From positions 1-37,093 of the forward strand of contig CACZWA010000004.1 in assembly GCA_902784685.1 (NCBI GenBank): a stretch of 37,093 nt of DNA. Reading direction: 5' to 3'. Numbering within the stretch: the first letter of the stretch is position 1; every line of letters begins with the position of its first letter. This stretch comes from an uncultured Ruminococcus sp. Lineage in GTDB: Bacteria > Bacillota > Clostridia > RUG12999. The notes under the pieces are model-generated. The model did no database searches, was not told the DNA's origin, and was given only the letters and a program-made list of their open reading frames with translations. A program made the translations under genes and the position numbers. Shown piece after piece: positions 31,225 to 37,093 of this stretch.

Positions 31225-31837
31225 AATATATCTTCTTCCCATAATTTTGCTGTCTTTGTCTGTTCATGAGCTGTCGCACGGTTTTGCGGCGTATAAGCTC
31301 GGCGACACAACCGCAAAAGATATGGGAAGGCTGACTTTAAACCCTGCGGCTCATCTTGATATTGTCGGCACTGTTGCCATGATGTTTTTCGGCTTCGGCT
31401 GGGCAAAGCCTGTGCCGGTTAATTTTTCACGGCTTAGGTACAGAAGGCTTGGACCAATTTTGGTGGCAATTGCAGGTCCGCTGTCAAATATTCTTATAGC
31501 GCTTGTGAGCTATGTTTTTTATGCGCTCATATGGTTTAAAACCGGCGATGCGCAAGGCTTTTTTATTGAATATCTCGAAACTGCCGTTGTGCTTAACGTT
31601 ACGCTTGCGGCGTTTAACCTTTTGCCCATTCCGCCGCTTGACGGCTCAAAGGTTGTAATATCGCTTTTGCCGTCAAGGCTTCAATACAAAGTGTACAGCT
31701 ATGAACCGTACATACAAATTGTGCTTTTTATTCTTCTTTATATCGGGCTTTTGGGCCCTATTATAAGAGGGTTCAGCTATATAGTTATGAGATGGCTCAA
31801 CAGCATTGTTTCGGGCATAATAAATTTTATTGCATAA
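31202..31837 (+). CDS. Site-2 protease (M50) family membrane metalloprotease
   Basis: This 211-residue membrane protease of the SREBP S2P/M50B type has zinc ligands in HELSH (22-26). The third ligand region is NLLPIPPLDGSKVV (about 139-152), and GWAKPVPVN is a family hallmark. About six hydrophobic segments span the chain. Close relatives of this short form are common upstream of scpA in Clostridia; their substrates are unknown and it lacks a PDZ domain. The ATG at 31202 is the first in-frame start (an in-frame stop lies at 31187), but its ribosome site is about 20 bases away. scpA begins 12 bases downstream. Confidence 0.9.
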   Translation: MLNSLLSKIYLLPIILLSLSVHELSHGFAAYKLGDTTAKDMGRLTLNPAAHLDIVGTVAMMFFGFGWAKPVPVNFSRLRYRRLGPILVAIAGPLSNILIALVSYVFYALIWFKTGDAQGFFIEYLETAVVLNVTLAAFNLLPIPPLDGSKVVISLLPSRLQYKVYSYEPYIQIVLFILLYIGLLGPIIRGFSYIVMRWLNSIVSGIINFIA

Positions 31838-31849
31838 CAGGAGCGGAAA

Positions 31850-32608
31850 ATGAATTTTAAGCTTGATAACCTCACTTTTGAAGGACCGCTTGACCTTTTG
31901 CTTCAGCTTCTTCACAAAAACAAAGTGAGCATATACGATATACCGATTGCCGAAATTACGGCACAATATATAGAATATGTCGAGCGCCTTCAGGAGATAG
32001 ATATGGAGGGCACGGGCGAGTTTCTTGTTCTTGCGGCGCAGCTTCTGCTTATAAAGTCGAAAATGCTTCTGCCCGGCAGCGGTGAAAAAGAGGACGAGGG
32101 CGACCCCAGGTCTGAGCTTGTGGACAGGCTTATCGAATATGCAAAATACAAAGAAGCTTCCTCTTTTCTTTCGTCAAAGCAATTTTCGGACGCTCTTGTA
32201 TTTTACAGAGGAGCTGAAAAAATAGAGCTTCCAAAGGTTAAAGAGTTTGACGAAAAATTGCCGCTTTCAAAGCTTTTTGCGGCATTTGAAAGCGTTATGG
32301 AACGTCAAAAAGAGCGTGACAGCTACAAAATAAAGCGTGAAGCTCTTGAAACAATAGTTAAAAGAGAAACTGTACCCGTAAAAACCAGGATATATCACAT
32401 ATACAGAAGATTTTCGGGCAGAAAAAGTCTTTCCTTTTCGGCGCTTTTTGCAGATGTCATAAACCGCGCCGAGGCGGTATCGACTTTTCTTGCCGTGCTT
32501 GAACTTATGAGAAGGGGAAATATGTCGGTAAGCGGCGAAAGCGCCGATATGCTTCTCACTTTAAGCGGAGAAATTCCGAGTGATGAAGAAATGGAAAAAA
32601 TGGGATAG
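31850..32608 (+). CDS. scpA: Segregation and condensation protein A
   Basis: ScpA is the kleisin of the SMC-ScpAB condensin that organises and segregates chromosomes. The 252-residue protein has the N-terminal SMC-neck-binding helix region FEGPLDLLLQLLHKNKVSIYDIPIAEITAQY (about 10-40) and LVLAAQLLLIKSKMLLPG (about 60-77). The C-terminal winged helix (FSALFADVINRAEAVSTFLAVLELMRRG) contacts the SMC head cap. The ATG follows CAGGAGCGG. scpB follows 20 bases later. Confidence 0.96.
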   Translation: MNFKLDNLTFEGPLDLLLQLLHKNKVSIYDIPIAEITAQYIEYVERLQEIDMEGTGEFLVLAAQLLLIKSKMLLPGSGEKEDEGDPRSELVDRLIEYAKYKEASSFLSSKQFSDALVFYRGAEKIELPKVKEFDEKLPLSKLFAAFESVMERQKERDSYKIKREALETIVKRETVPVKTRIYHIYRRFSGRKSLSFSALFADVINRAEAVSTFLAVLELMRRGNMSVSGESADMLLTLSGEIPSDEEMEKMG

Positions 32609-32628
32609 ATTTTTGGAGTGATTGATAA

Positions 32629-33198
32629 ATGGATTTAAAAGAAGCGGAAAGAATTATCGAAGCTGTGCTTTTTGCTTCGGGCGACCCTGTAACAACCGAA
32701 GAGCTTAAAAATATACTCGAAAAAGAAAATGTTGAGGAAATTGCGGACGCTGTTGCCGCAAAATGGGATAACGAAAAAAGAGGTATTCGCATAAAGCGAG
32801 TTGCGGACAGATATTACCTATGCTCAAACGAGCTTTATTACGACTATATTGTAAAGCTTATCGAGCCGAGAAGACAGAGCGGGCTTTCAAATGCCGCTCT
32901 TGAAACTCTTTCGATTGTGGCGTATAATCAGCCCGTAACACGCTCAACCATTGAGTTTGTGAGAGGCGTTAACAGCGACGGTGCGCTCAGCCGCCTTGTG
33001 GAAAGAGGTTTGGTTGAGGAATGCGGAAGGCTTGAAACACCCGGAAAACCGCTTCTTTACCGCACAACAGACGTTTTTCTCCGTGCATTCGGTTTAAGCG
33101 ATATTTCCGAACTGCCCGATTTACATACCCTGCCGCTTCAGTCCATGTTTTACGAAAGCGGCAAGGAAGAAAAATCCGAAAAGGCTGATGAACAATGA
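32629..33198 (+). CDS. scpB: Segregation and condensation protein B
   Basis: ScpB dimers bind ScpA and complete the condensin complex. The 189-residue protein has two winged-helix domains. The first includes EAVLFASGDPVTTEELK (about 11-27). The second has the family stretch ALETLSIVAYNQPVTRSTIEFVRG followed by ALSRLVERGLVEECGR and GKPLLYRTTDVFLRAFGL. A Lys/Glu-rich tail ends the protein. It overlaps the DUF2953 gene by the ATGA arrangement. Confidence 0.95.
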   Translation: MDLKEAERIIEAVLFASGDPVTTEELKNILEKENVEEIADAVAAKWDNEKRGIRIKRVADRYYLCSNELYYDYIVKLIEPRRQSGLSNAALETLSIVAYNQPVTRSTIEFVRGVNSDGALSRLVERGLVEECGRLETPGKPLLYRTTDVFLRAFGLSDISELPDLHTLPLQSMFYESGKEEKSEKADEQ

Positions 33199-33884
33199 GC
33201 ATTTTGCTTGGCGTAATCAAGTGGTTTTTAATAGCTTTGCTTGCCCTTCTTGTTCTTGTAATACTGATTTTGACTGTTAAAATCGGTTTTTATGCTGAGC
33301 TGCTTTACACAAAAAAAGACGGCTTTAAGTTTAACGGCAAGCTCACCTACGGTCTTTTTGTTAAAAGCATAGGCGGAAAAGATAAGAAAAAGGACGACAA
33401 AAAAGTAAAAAAAGAGCAGGAAAAAGAAGATAATAAAGAAGATAACAAAAAAGAAAAAAAATCCGTTGGCGAAACGGTAGACCTTATAAAAGCATCTGCA
33501 AACCTTGCCGTTCAGCTTAAATGGCTTCCGAGAAAGGTGCTGGAGTTTAAAAAGGAGTGCGTATGGTGCAAAGTCGCATTAAGCGACCCCATGAAAAACG
33601 GCACGACTTACGGCATAATTTCGGGAGCGCTCATATCGGCAGTTACGACAATTGTCTGCTGTTTTAAAACAGACGAATACAAAGTCCGTGTAACTCCCGA
33701 TTTTGTGGCAAACGACGGAATAAGCATAAAAAACATAACCTGGGTTAGACTAAGACCGATATTCCTTATAATATGCCTTGTTTGGGCGTATATTAGAAAC
33801 AAAGACCTGCGTGAAGCGGTGCATGAACTGCTTCACTGCATTAAAAAAGACAAAGAGAAGGAAAGGAGCCGTGAAAAAGCATGA
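33195..33884 (+). CDS. DUF2953 membrane protein
   Basis: This 229-residue protein has an N-terminal transmembrane helix (about 5-30) and a strongly charged Lys/Asp/Glu linker (about 62-92, KKDDKKVKKEQEKEDNKED region). A DUF2953-like domain follows (WLPRKVLEFKKECVWCKVALSDPMKNGTTYG region, about 115-145), with a second hydrophobic segment near 195-210. The function is unknown. Genes of this family lie next to ytfJ/gerW in spore-forming Firmicutes, suggesting a linked role. It overlaps both scpB and gerW by 4 bases. Confidence 0.82.
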   Translation: MSILLGVIKWFLIALLALLVLVILILTVKIGFYAELLYTKKDGFKFNGKLTYGLFVKSIGGKDKKKDDKKVKKEQEKEDNKEDNKKEKKSVGETVDLIKASANLAVQLKWLPRKVLEFKKECVWCKVALSDPMKNGTTYGIISGALISAVTTIVCCFKTDEYKVRVTPDFVANDGISIKNITWVRLRPIFLIICLVWAYIRNKDLREAVHELLHCIKKDKEKERSREKA

Positions 33885-34282
33885 GCAAAGGCAGTATAAA
33901 CGAAATGATTGGCACTATGATGGATTCCATAAAAGAGGTAGTAAAGGTAAGCACAGTTGTCGGAAACGAGGTTAACGCTCCCGACGGAAGCGTTATAATT
34001 CCCGTAACAAAGGTAACCTGCGGTTTTGGCGCAACAGGCGTTGAAATTCCGACAAAATCCGCCATAAAAGAGGAATATCCTTTCGGCGGCGGAAGCGGCG
34101 GCGGTCTTTCCATTGAGCCGATGGGCTTTATGGTGCTTAAAGAAGGAAACGTGCGCATTGTGCCTATGGTATCCGAGCAGACTACCGTTGAAAAAGTTAT
34201 TGATATGGTACCGCCTATGGTTGATAAGCTTAACGGCATTGTAAAATCCTATACCGACAAAACAGAGCTGAAATCCGAGTAA
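33881..34282 (+). CDS. ytfJ: GerW family sporulation protein (YtfJ)
   Basis: The 133-residue protein matches the GerW/YtfJ family, linked to spore germination in Bacillus. Signatures are NAPDGSVIIPVTKVTCGFGA (about 32-51), the Gly-rich YPFGGGSGGGLSIEPMGF (about 66-83) and MVSEQTTVEKVIDMVPPM. The family is nearly restricted to endospore formers, so it suggests that this organism sporulates. The ATG lies downstream of an AAAGGAG site and overlaps the DUF2953 stop (ATGA). Confidence 0.93.
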   Translation: MSKGSINEMIGTMMDSIKEVVKVSTVVGNEVNAPDGSVIIPVTKVTCGFGATGVEIPTKSAIKEEYPFGGGSGGGLSIEPMGFMVLKEGNVRIVPMVSEQTTVEKVIDMVPPMVDKLNGIVKSYTDKTELKSE

Positions 34283-34309
34283 TATTAAATATGTTTTATA
34301 ACATAGTAT
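34280..34309 (+). promoter_or_regulatory. Possible sigma-E-type sporulation promoter upstream of the carboxypeptidase
   Basis: TAATATT (34280-34286) fits the B. subtilis sigma-E -35 consensus KMATATT. CATAGTAT (34302-34309) after 15 bases partly fits CATACANT. A start near 34316 is 27 bases before the TTG start codon. B. subtilis dacB is sigma-E controlled, which makes the match more plausible. It overlaps a TATAACAT/ATGTTATA inverted repeat (34297-34330). Confidence 0.3.
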
Positions 34310-34342
34310 ATAGTGAATAACAATGTTATAGGACGTGATTTT

Positions 34343-35200
34343 TTGAAGCTTTACAGAATTTTATCTGCCGCAGTTATAATCTGCCTGTTTACCGTAATGA
34401 GCGCCACGGCAACAGATTTAAGCGCCGAAAGCGCAGTATTGATTGACGCCGCAAGCGGACGTGTTCTCCTCGAAAAAAACGCTTACGAGCGCAGAGGTAT
34501 GGCAAGCACAACTAAAATTATGACGGCGATTGTTGCGCTTGAAAGAGGAAATCTTTCAGATACGGTAACGGTTGACAAACGTGCCGAGGGCATTGAAGGC
34601 TCAAGCCTGTATCTTAAAGCAGGTGATAAAATTTCTTTAAAAAACCTGCTTTACGGTATGCTTCTCCGTTCGGGAAACGACGGAGCGGCGGCGGTTGCGC
34701 TTCACATAAGTCCGAGCATTGAGGAATTTGCCGAGCTTATGACGCAAAAAGCAAAGGATTTGGGGCTTAAAGATACCGCCTTTAAAAATCCTCACGGATT
34801 ATACGAAGAAGGGCATTACACAACAGCTTATGACCTTGCGCAAATTGCACGCTACGGCTTTACGCTTGACGGCTTTGCCGATATGGTAGGCTCGACCTCG
34901 TACAAGATTGACGACAATATCGAAACCAAGCTTGTAACAAACAACAATAAGCTATTGCGCTTTTATGAGGGCGCAGAAGGCGTTAAAACGGGTTATACCC
35001 CCGAAACGGGCAGAACGCTTGTCGGTTCTGCCACCCGAAACGGTATGAGAGTTATAACCGTAACGCTTTTTGACCGTGACGACTGGAATGACCATATGGC
35101 TATGTTTGACTACGCTTTTGATAACTACGAGCTTAAAAACCTTGCGGCAAAAGGGCAGGGCTTTGGCTGTGTGAGAGTTTACGGCGGCAACTCCTGTTAA
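34343..35200 (+). CDS. D-alanyl-D-alanine carboxypeptidase (DacF/DacB-like), C-terminus disrupted
   Basis: This S11-family PBP removes the terminal D-Ala from peptidoglycan stem peptides. A signal peptide (MKLYRILSAAVIICLFTVMS) precedes the penicillin-binding domain, which has the motifs STTK (in RRGMASTTKIMTA), SGN (in LLRSGNDGAA) and KTG (in EGVKTGYTPETG). The TTG at 34343 is 9 bases from AGGA; a GTG ten codons upstream lacks a site. The frame ends at residue 285, just after entering the C-terminal beta domain (GFGCVRVYGGNSC). The rest of that domain plus the C-terminal anchor is found immediately downstream in another frame, with an estimated 45-60 residues missing. The catalytic domain looks intact, membrane attachment probably not. 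Confidence 0.87.
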   Translation: MKLYRILSAAVIICLFTVMSATATDLSAESAVLIDAASGRVLLEKNAYERRGMASTTKIMTAIVALERGNLSDTVTVDKRAEGIEGSSLYLKAGDKISLKNLLYGMLLRSGNDGAAAVALHISPSIEEFAELMTQKAKDLGLKDTAFKNPHGLYEEGHYTTAYDLAQIARYGFTLDGFADMVGSTSYKIDDNIETKLVTNNNKLLRFYEGAEGVKTGYTPETGRTLVGSATRNGMRVITVTLFDRDDWNDHMAMFDYAFDNYELKNLAAKGQGFGCVRVYGGNSC

Positions 35201-35345
35201 AGCAGGGCAAAAAATCGGCTCCGTAACCTTTGCCGAAGGGGACGAAATTATCGGTGAAACGAGCCTTGTTGCCGCAAGCGGTGCGGATAAGGCAAAAAGC
35301 CCGAACTTTTTTTGGCGGATAGTGAACTTTTTCAGAAAAAGATAA
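35190..35345 (+). pseudogene. Out-of-frame remnant of the carboxypeptidase C-terminal domain and anchor
   Basis: Read in the third frame, 35190-35345 encodes TPVKAGQKIGSVTFAEGDEI and on to a final amphipathic/hydrophobic helix FFWRIVNFFRKR. This is exactly the kind of sequence that ends DacB/DacF proteins. It has no start codon or ribosome site. It follows the stop of the upstream gene directly, so it marks an out-of-frame internal deletion (or an assembly fault) near 35183-35192. Confidence 0.7.
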
Positions 35346-35376
35346 ATACAAATGATATAAAGGTATGATTTAACAT

Positions 35377-36105
35377 ATGGAACTTATACGCTTACAGAAA
35401 TATATTGCGGAAAGCGGCATTACCTCAAGACGCAAAGCCGAGGAGCTTATACGGTGCGGCAGAGTTAAGGTAAACGGACTTGCCGTTACCGAAATGGGCG
35501 TTAAAATAAACCCCGAAGCGGACGAAATCGAGGTTGACGGTACGCTCATAAAGCCGGAGGCAAAAAAGTATTATATTATGCTTAACAAGCCTGCCGGATA
35601 CATAACGACAACCTCGGACGACTTTGACCGCCCGACAGTTATGGAGCTTACAAGTGACGTTCATGCAAGAATTTATCCTGTCGGAAGGCTTGACTATGAT
35701 ACCCAGGGGCTGTTGCTTCTTTCAAATGACGGAAATTTTGCAAATGCCATAATGCACCCCGGCGGAAACCTGAAAAAAACATATATTGCAAACGTTAAAG
35801 GGCTGATTTCCATATCGGCAATTAAAAAGCTTAAATCGGGCGTTGATATAGGCGACTATTTCACAAGACCTGCCGAAGCGGAAATAATAAGCGGCACAGA
35901 GAGAGAATCCACCGTTAAAATTACTATCGGCGAGGGCAGAAAAAGGCAGGTGCGCCGTATGCTTGAAGCCGTGGGATACCCTGTTTTAAGGCTTAAACGT
36001 GTGCAGATAGGCGCAGTAATGCTCGGAAATCTTCCCGAAGGAAAGTGGCGCCACCTTAAAGCCGCAGAGATAGATTTGCTTACAAAAGGAAAGGCAGGAA
36101 AATAA
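35377..36105 (+). CDS. rluB: RsuA/RluB-family 23S rRNA pseudouridine synthase
   Basis: This 242-residue RsuA/RluB-type synthase isomerises a uridine in rRNA, by family around position 2605 of 23S. An S4 domain (LQKYIAESGITSRRKAEELI, about 6-25) is followed by KYYIMLNKPAGYITTTSD and the catalytic motif PVGRLDYDTQGLLLLSNDG with the catalytic Asp. GEGRKRQVRRMLEAVGYPVLRLKRV comes near the end. In B. subtilis rluB lies after dacB-spmA-spmB; here it follows the carboxypeptidase directly, with no spmAB between. Confidence 0.94.
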   Translation: MELIRLQKYIAESGITSRRKAEELIRCGRVKVNGLAVTEMGVKINPEADEIEVDGTLIKPEAKKYYIMLNKPAGYITTTSDDFDRPTVMELTSDVHARIYPVGRLDYDTQGLLLLSNDGNFANAIMHPGGNLKKTYIANVKGLISISAIKKLKSGVDIGDYFTRPAEAEIISGTERESTVKITIGEGRKRQVRRMLEAVGYPVLRLKRVQIGAVMLGNLPEGKWRHLKAAEIDLLTKGKAGK

Positions 36106-36107
36106 AA

Positions 36108-36485
36108 ATGTTCAGCATAAAGCTTGCAACTCCCGAACAAATTCCCGAAGCGGAGCTGTATTTGGATAAAAAAATAAAAGGGCTTGTAATGCTCCTTTAC
36201 GAGCAGAAGCTTACAGGAGCGGTTGAGTTTAACATTGCTCCGGGCGGCGGCTTTATAGAGGCTCTTAAAACAGACAGCGAGGAAATGCAGTATGTAACTC
36301 TTGCGAGTGCGCTCAATTTTCTCGATTTGCACGGAATACGCTATGTATATATAAATCTTAAAGAATATGAAAAACTATGCGAAAGAATGAAATTCGTTCC
36401 CTGCGACGAAGGCCCTGTTCCGAAAAAAGACGGCTACCTTGCAAAGGTTGACCTTAAAGGGTACTTCACGCACGAGCACGAATAA
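36108..36485 (+). CDS. Small protein with weak GNAT acetyltransferase resemblance
   Basis: This 125-residue protein starts 2 bases after rluB. The middle and C-terminal parts (LASALNFLDLHGIRYVYINL, then YEKLCERMKFVPCD and DGYLAKVDLKGYFTHEHE) resemble the end of a GNAT fold, where a helix and YeklGF-like strand precede the last strands. The N-terminal acetyl-CoA loop is not recognisable (only GGGFIEAL near residue 46). It may be a reduced, non-catalytic member. It precedes ireB by 14 bases. No function is claimed. Confidence 0.7.
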   Translation: MFSIKLATPEQIPEAELYLDKKIKGLVMLLYEQKLTGAVEFNIAPGGGFIEALKTDSEEMQYVTLASALNFLDLHGIRYVYINLKEYEKLCERMKFVPCDEGPVPKKDGYLAKVDLKGYFTHEHE

Positions 36486-36499
36486 AGGAGGAAAAAATT

Positions 36500-36751
36500 A
36501 TGGCATCTCAGGACACATTCATTTTTAAAGGCGACCAGAACAAAGCGGAAATTATCAAAGGCGTGGTTGAAAAGGTCTATGCCGCTCTTAAAGAGAAAGG
36601 CTACAACCCGGTAAACCAGATGGTTGGGTATATAATTTCAGGCGACCCGACTTATATAACAAGTCATGAAGGAGCAAGAGCGCTTATTACTCAAATTCAG
36701 CGTGATGATTTGCTTGAAGAAATTGTTAAAAACTACCTTAATCAATTTTAA
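36500..36751 (+). CDS. IreB family regulatory phosphoprotein (UPF0297)
   Basis: This is an 83-residue member of the UPF0297/IreB family (YrzL in Bacillus). Enterococcal IreB is phosphorylated by the Ser/Thr kinase IreK and affects cephalosporin resistance. The sequence is highly typical: DTFIFKGDQNKAEIIKGVVEKV (5-26 region), YNPVNQMVGYIISGDPTYITSH and GARALITQIQRDDLLEEIVKNYL. Thr near the N-terminus (Thr6) could be the phospho-acceptor as in IreB. A perfect AAAGGAGG site precedes the ATG. The usual neighbours ruvX and DUF1292 are absent; murD follows by 21 bases. Confidence 0.93.
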   Translation: MASQDTFIFKGDQNKAEIIKGVVEKVYAALKEKGYNPVNQMVGYIISGDPTYITSHEGARALITQIQRDDLLEEIVKNYLNQF

Positions 36752-36772
36752 GGTTTGTCGGGAGGAACAGCT

Positions 36773-37093
36773 TTGAATCTTGAGGAATATAAAAACTACA
36801 TAAAGGGCAAAAAAGTCTGCGTTATAGGGCTTGGAAGAAGCAATATGCCGCTTATTTTCCTGCTTTCACGCTTTGGGGCGGATATTACCGCCTGCGACAG
36901 ACGTGAGAATATAGGCGAGGCGCTTGAAACGCTTAAAACTCTCGGAGCAGAGGTTAAGCTCGGCGAAAGCTATCTTGACGGATTGGAAGCCGATATTGTT
37001 TTCCATACTCCGGGAATACGTCCCGACCTTTTGCAGCTTGAAAAGCTGAAAAAAAGCGGAGCAAAAATAACCTCGGAGATGGATTTGTTTTTT
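36773..37093 (+). CDS. murD: UDP-N-acetylmuramoylalanine-D-glutamate ligase, 5' part
   Basis: The first 107 codons of a Mur ligase are visible; the window ends before the ATP-binding P-loop. The N-terminal Rossmann-like domain reads KVCVIGLGRSNMPLIFLLSRFGADITACD (about 14-42), then FHTPGIRPD (about 80-88) and AKITSEMDLFF at the edge. The HTPGIRPD and SEMDLFF segments are typical of MurD, which adds D-Glu to UDP-MurNAc-L-Ala in the cytoplasm. The TTG start follows GGGAGGAAC. It may be co-transcribed with ireB. Confidence 0.9.
   Translation, partial: MNLEEYKNYIKGKKVCVIGLGRSNMPLIFLLSRFGADITACDRRENIGEALETLKTLGAEVKLGESYLDGLEADIVFHTPGIRPDLLQLEKLKKSGAKITSEMDLFF

Noticed and set aside
1-37093. CRISPR arrays, insertion sequences, prophage, integrons, tRNA or rRNA genes
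   Set aside because: No regularly spaced repeats, transposase or integrase motifs, terminal inverted repeats, or tRNA/rRNA signatures were seen; gene content is core chromosomal throughout.

Overview
The window is ordinary low-to-mid-GC Firmicutes chromosome, most likely from an endospore-forming class Clostridia organism. The evidence is the gene order (scpAB-DUF2953-GerW-D-Ala-D-Ala carboxypeptidase-rluB; mreBCD-PBP2-minCDE-mgsA; lspA-rluD-pyrR; yqhQ-prmC; IreB), strong AAGGAGG-type ribosome binding sites, sigma-A promoters, and SLH-domain surface protein signatures. An Oscillospirales/Monoglobales-like gut lineage is a guess. I see no phage, insertion sequence, CRISPR array, tRNA or rRNA. 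Both ends cut genes: a topoisomerase A subunit on the left and murD on the right.

Layout. 1-5739 (minus): a type IIA topoisomerase B/A pair, a small membrane-anchored protein, prs and glmU. 5740-9455 (plus): an ECF sigma factor, an overlapping putative membrane anti-sigma factor and a secreted YcdB/SLH protein. A perfect hairpin at 9475-9507 separates them from minus-strand RNase J. 11367-11969 is a 603-base gene-free stretch between divergent rnjA and yqhQ. It appears to hold a 6S-like RNA and a second, unrecognised structured RNA, both on the minus strand. 11970-20130 (plus): yqhQ, a prmC-radC fusion, lspA, rluD, pyrR, then a zinc-ribbon/TPM/SPFH trio resembling B. subtilis ydjGHI. 20189-30960 (minus): a cell-shape and division supercluster read from zapA towards mgsA (zapA, a frameshifted RlhA-like U32 protein, NusG_II, Gx transporter, maf, mreBCD, mrdA, minCDE, mgsA). 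31202-37093 (plus): M50 protease, scpA, scpB, DUF2953, GerW, a C-terminally damaged D-Ala-D-Ala carboxypeptidase, rluB, a GNAT-like protein, IreB and murD.

How the genes work together. Most supply peptidoglycan and the cell shape machinery: GlmU makes UDP-GlcNAc, MurD builds the stem peptide, MreBCD/PBP2 drive elongation, MinCDE and ZapA place the divisome, and the carboxypeptidase trims peptides. Others serve nucleotide supply (prs, pyrR), chromosome topology and segregation (topoisomerase, ScpAB), and ribosome modification (rluD, rluB, RlhA-like, prmC). Two loci look like envelope-stress systems: the ECF cassette and the ydjGHI-like trio.

No clear new multi-gene defence or metabolic system is visible. 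The points most worth following up are the two RNAs upstream of rnjA, the PrmC-RadC fusion, the ECF/YcdB-SLH cassette, the ydjGHI-like module without pspA next to it, and two C-terminal frame disruptions (U32 and carboxypeptidase).
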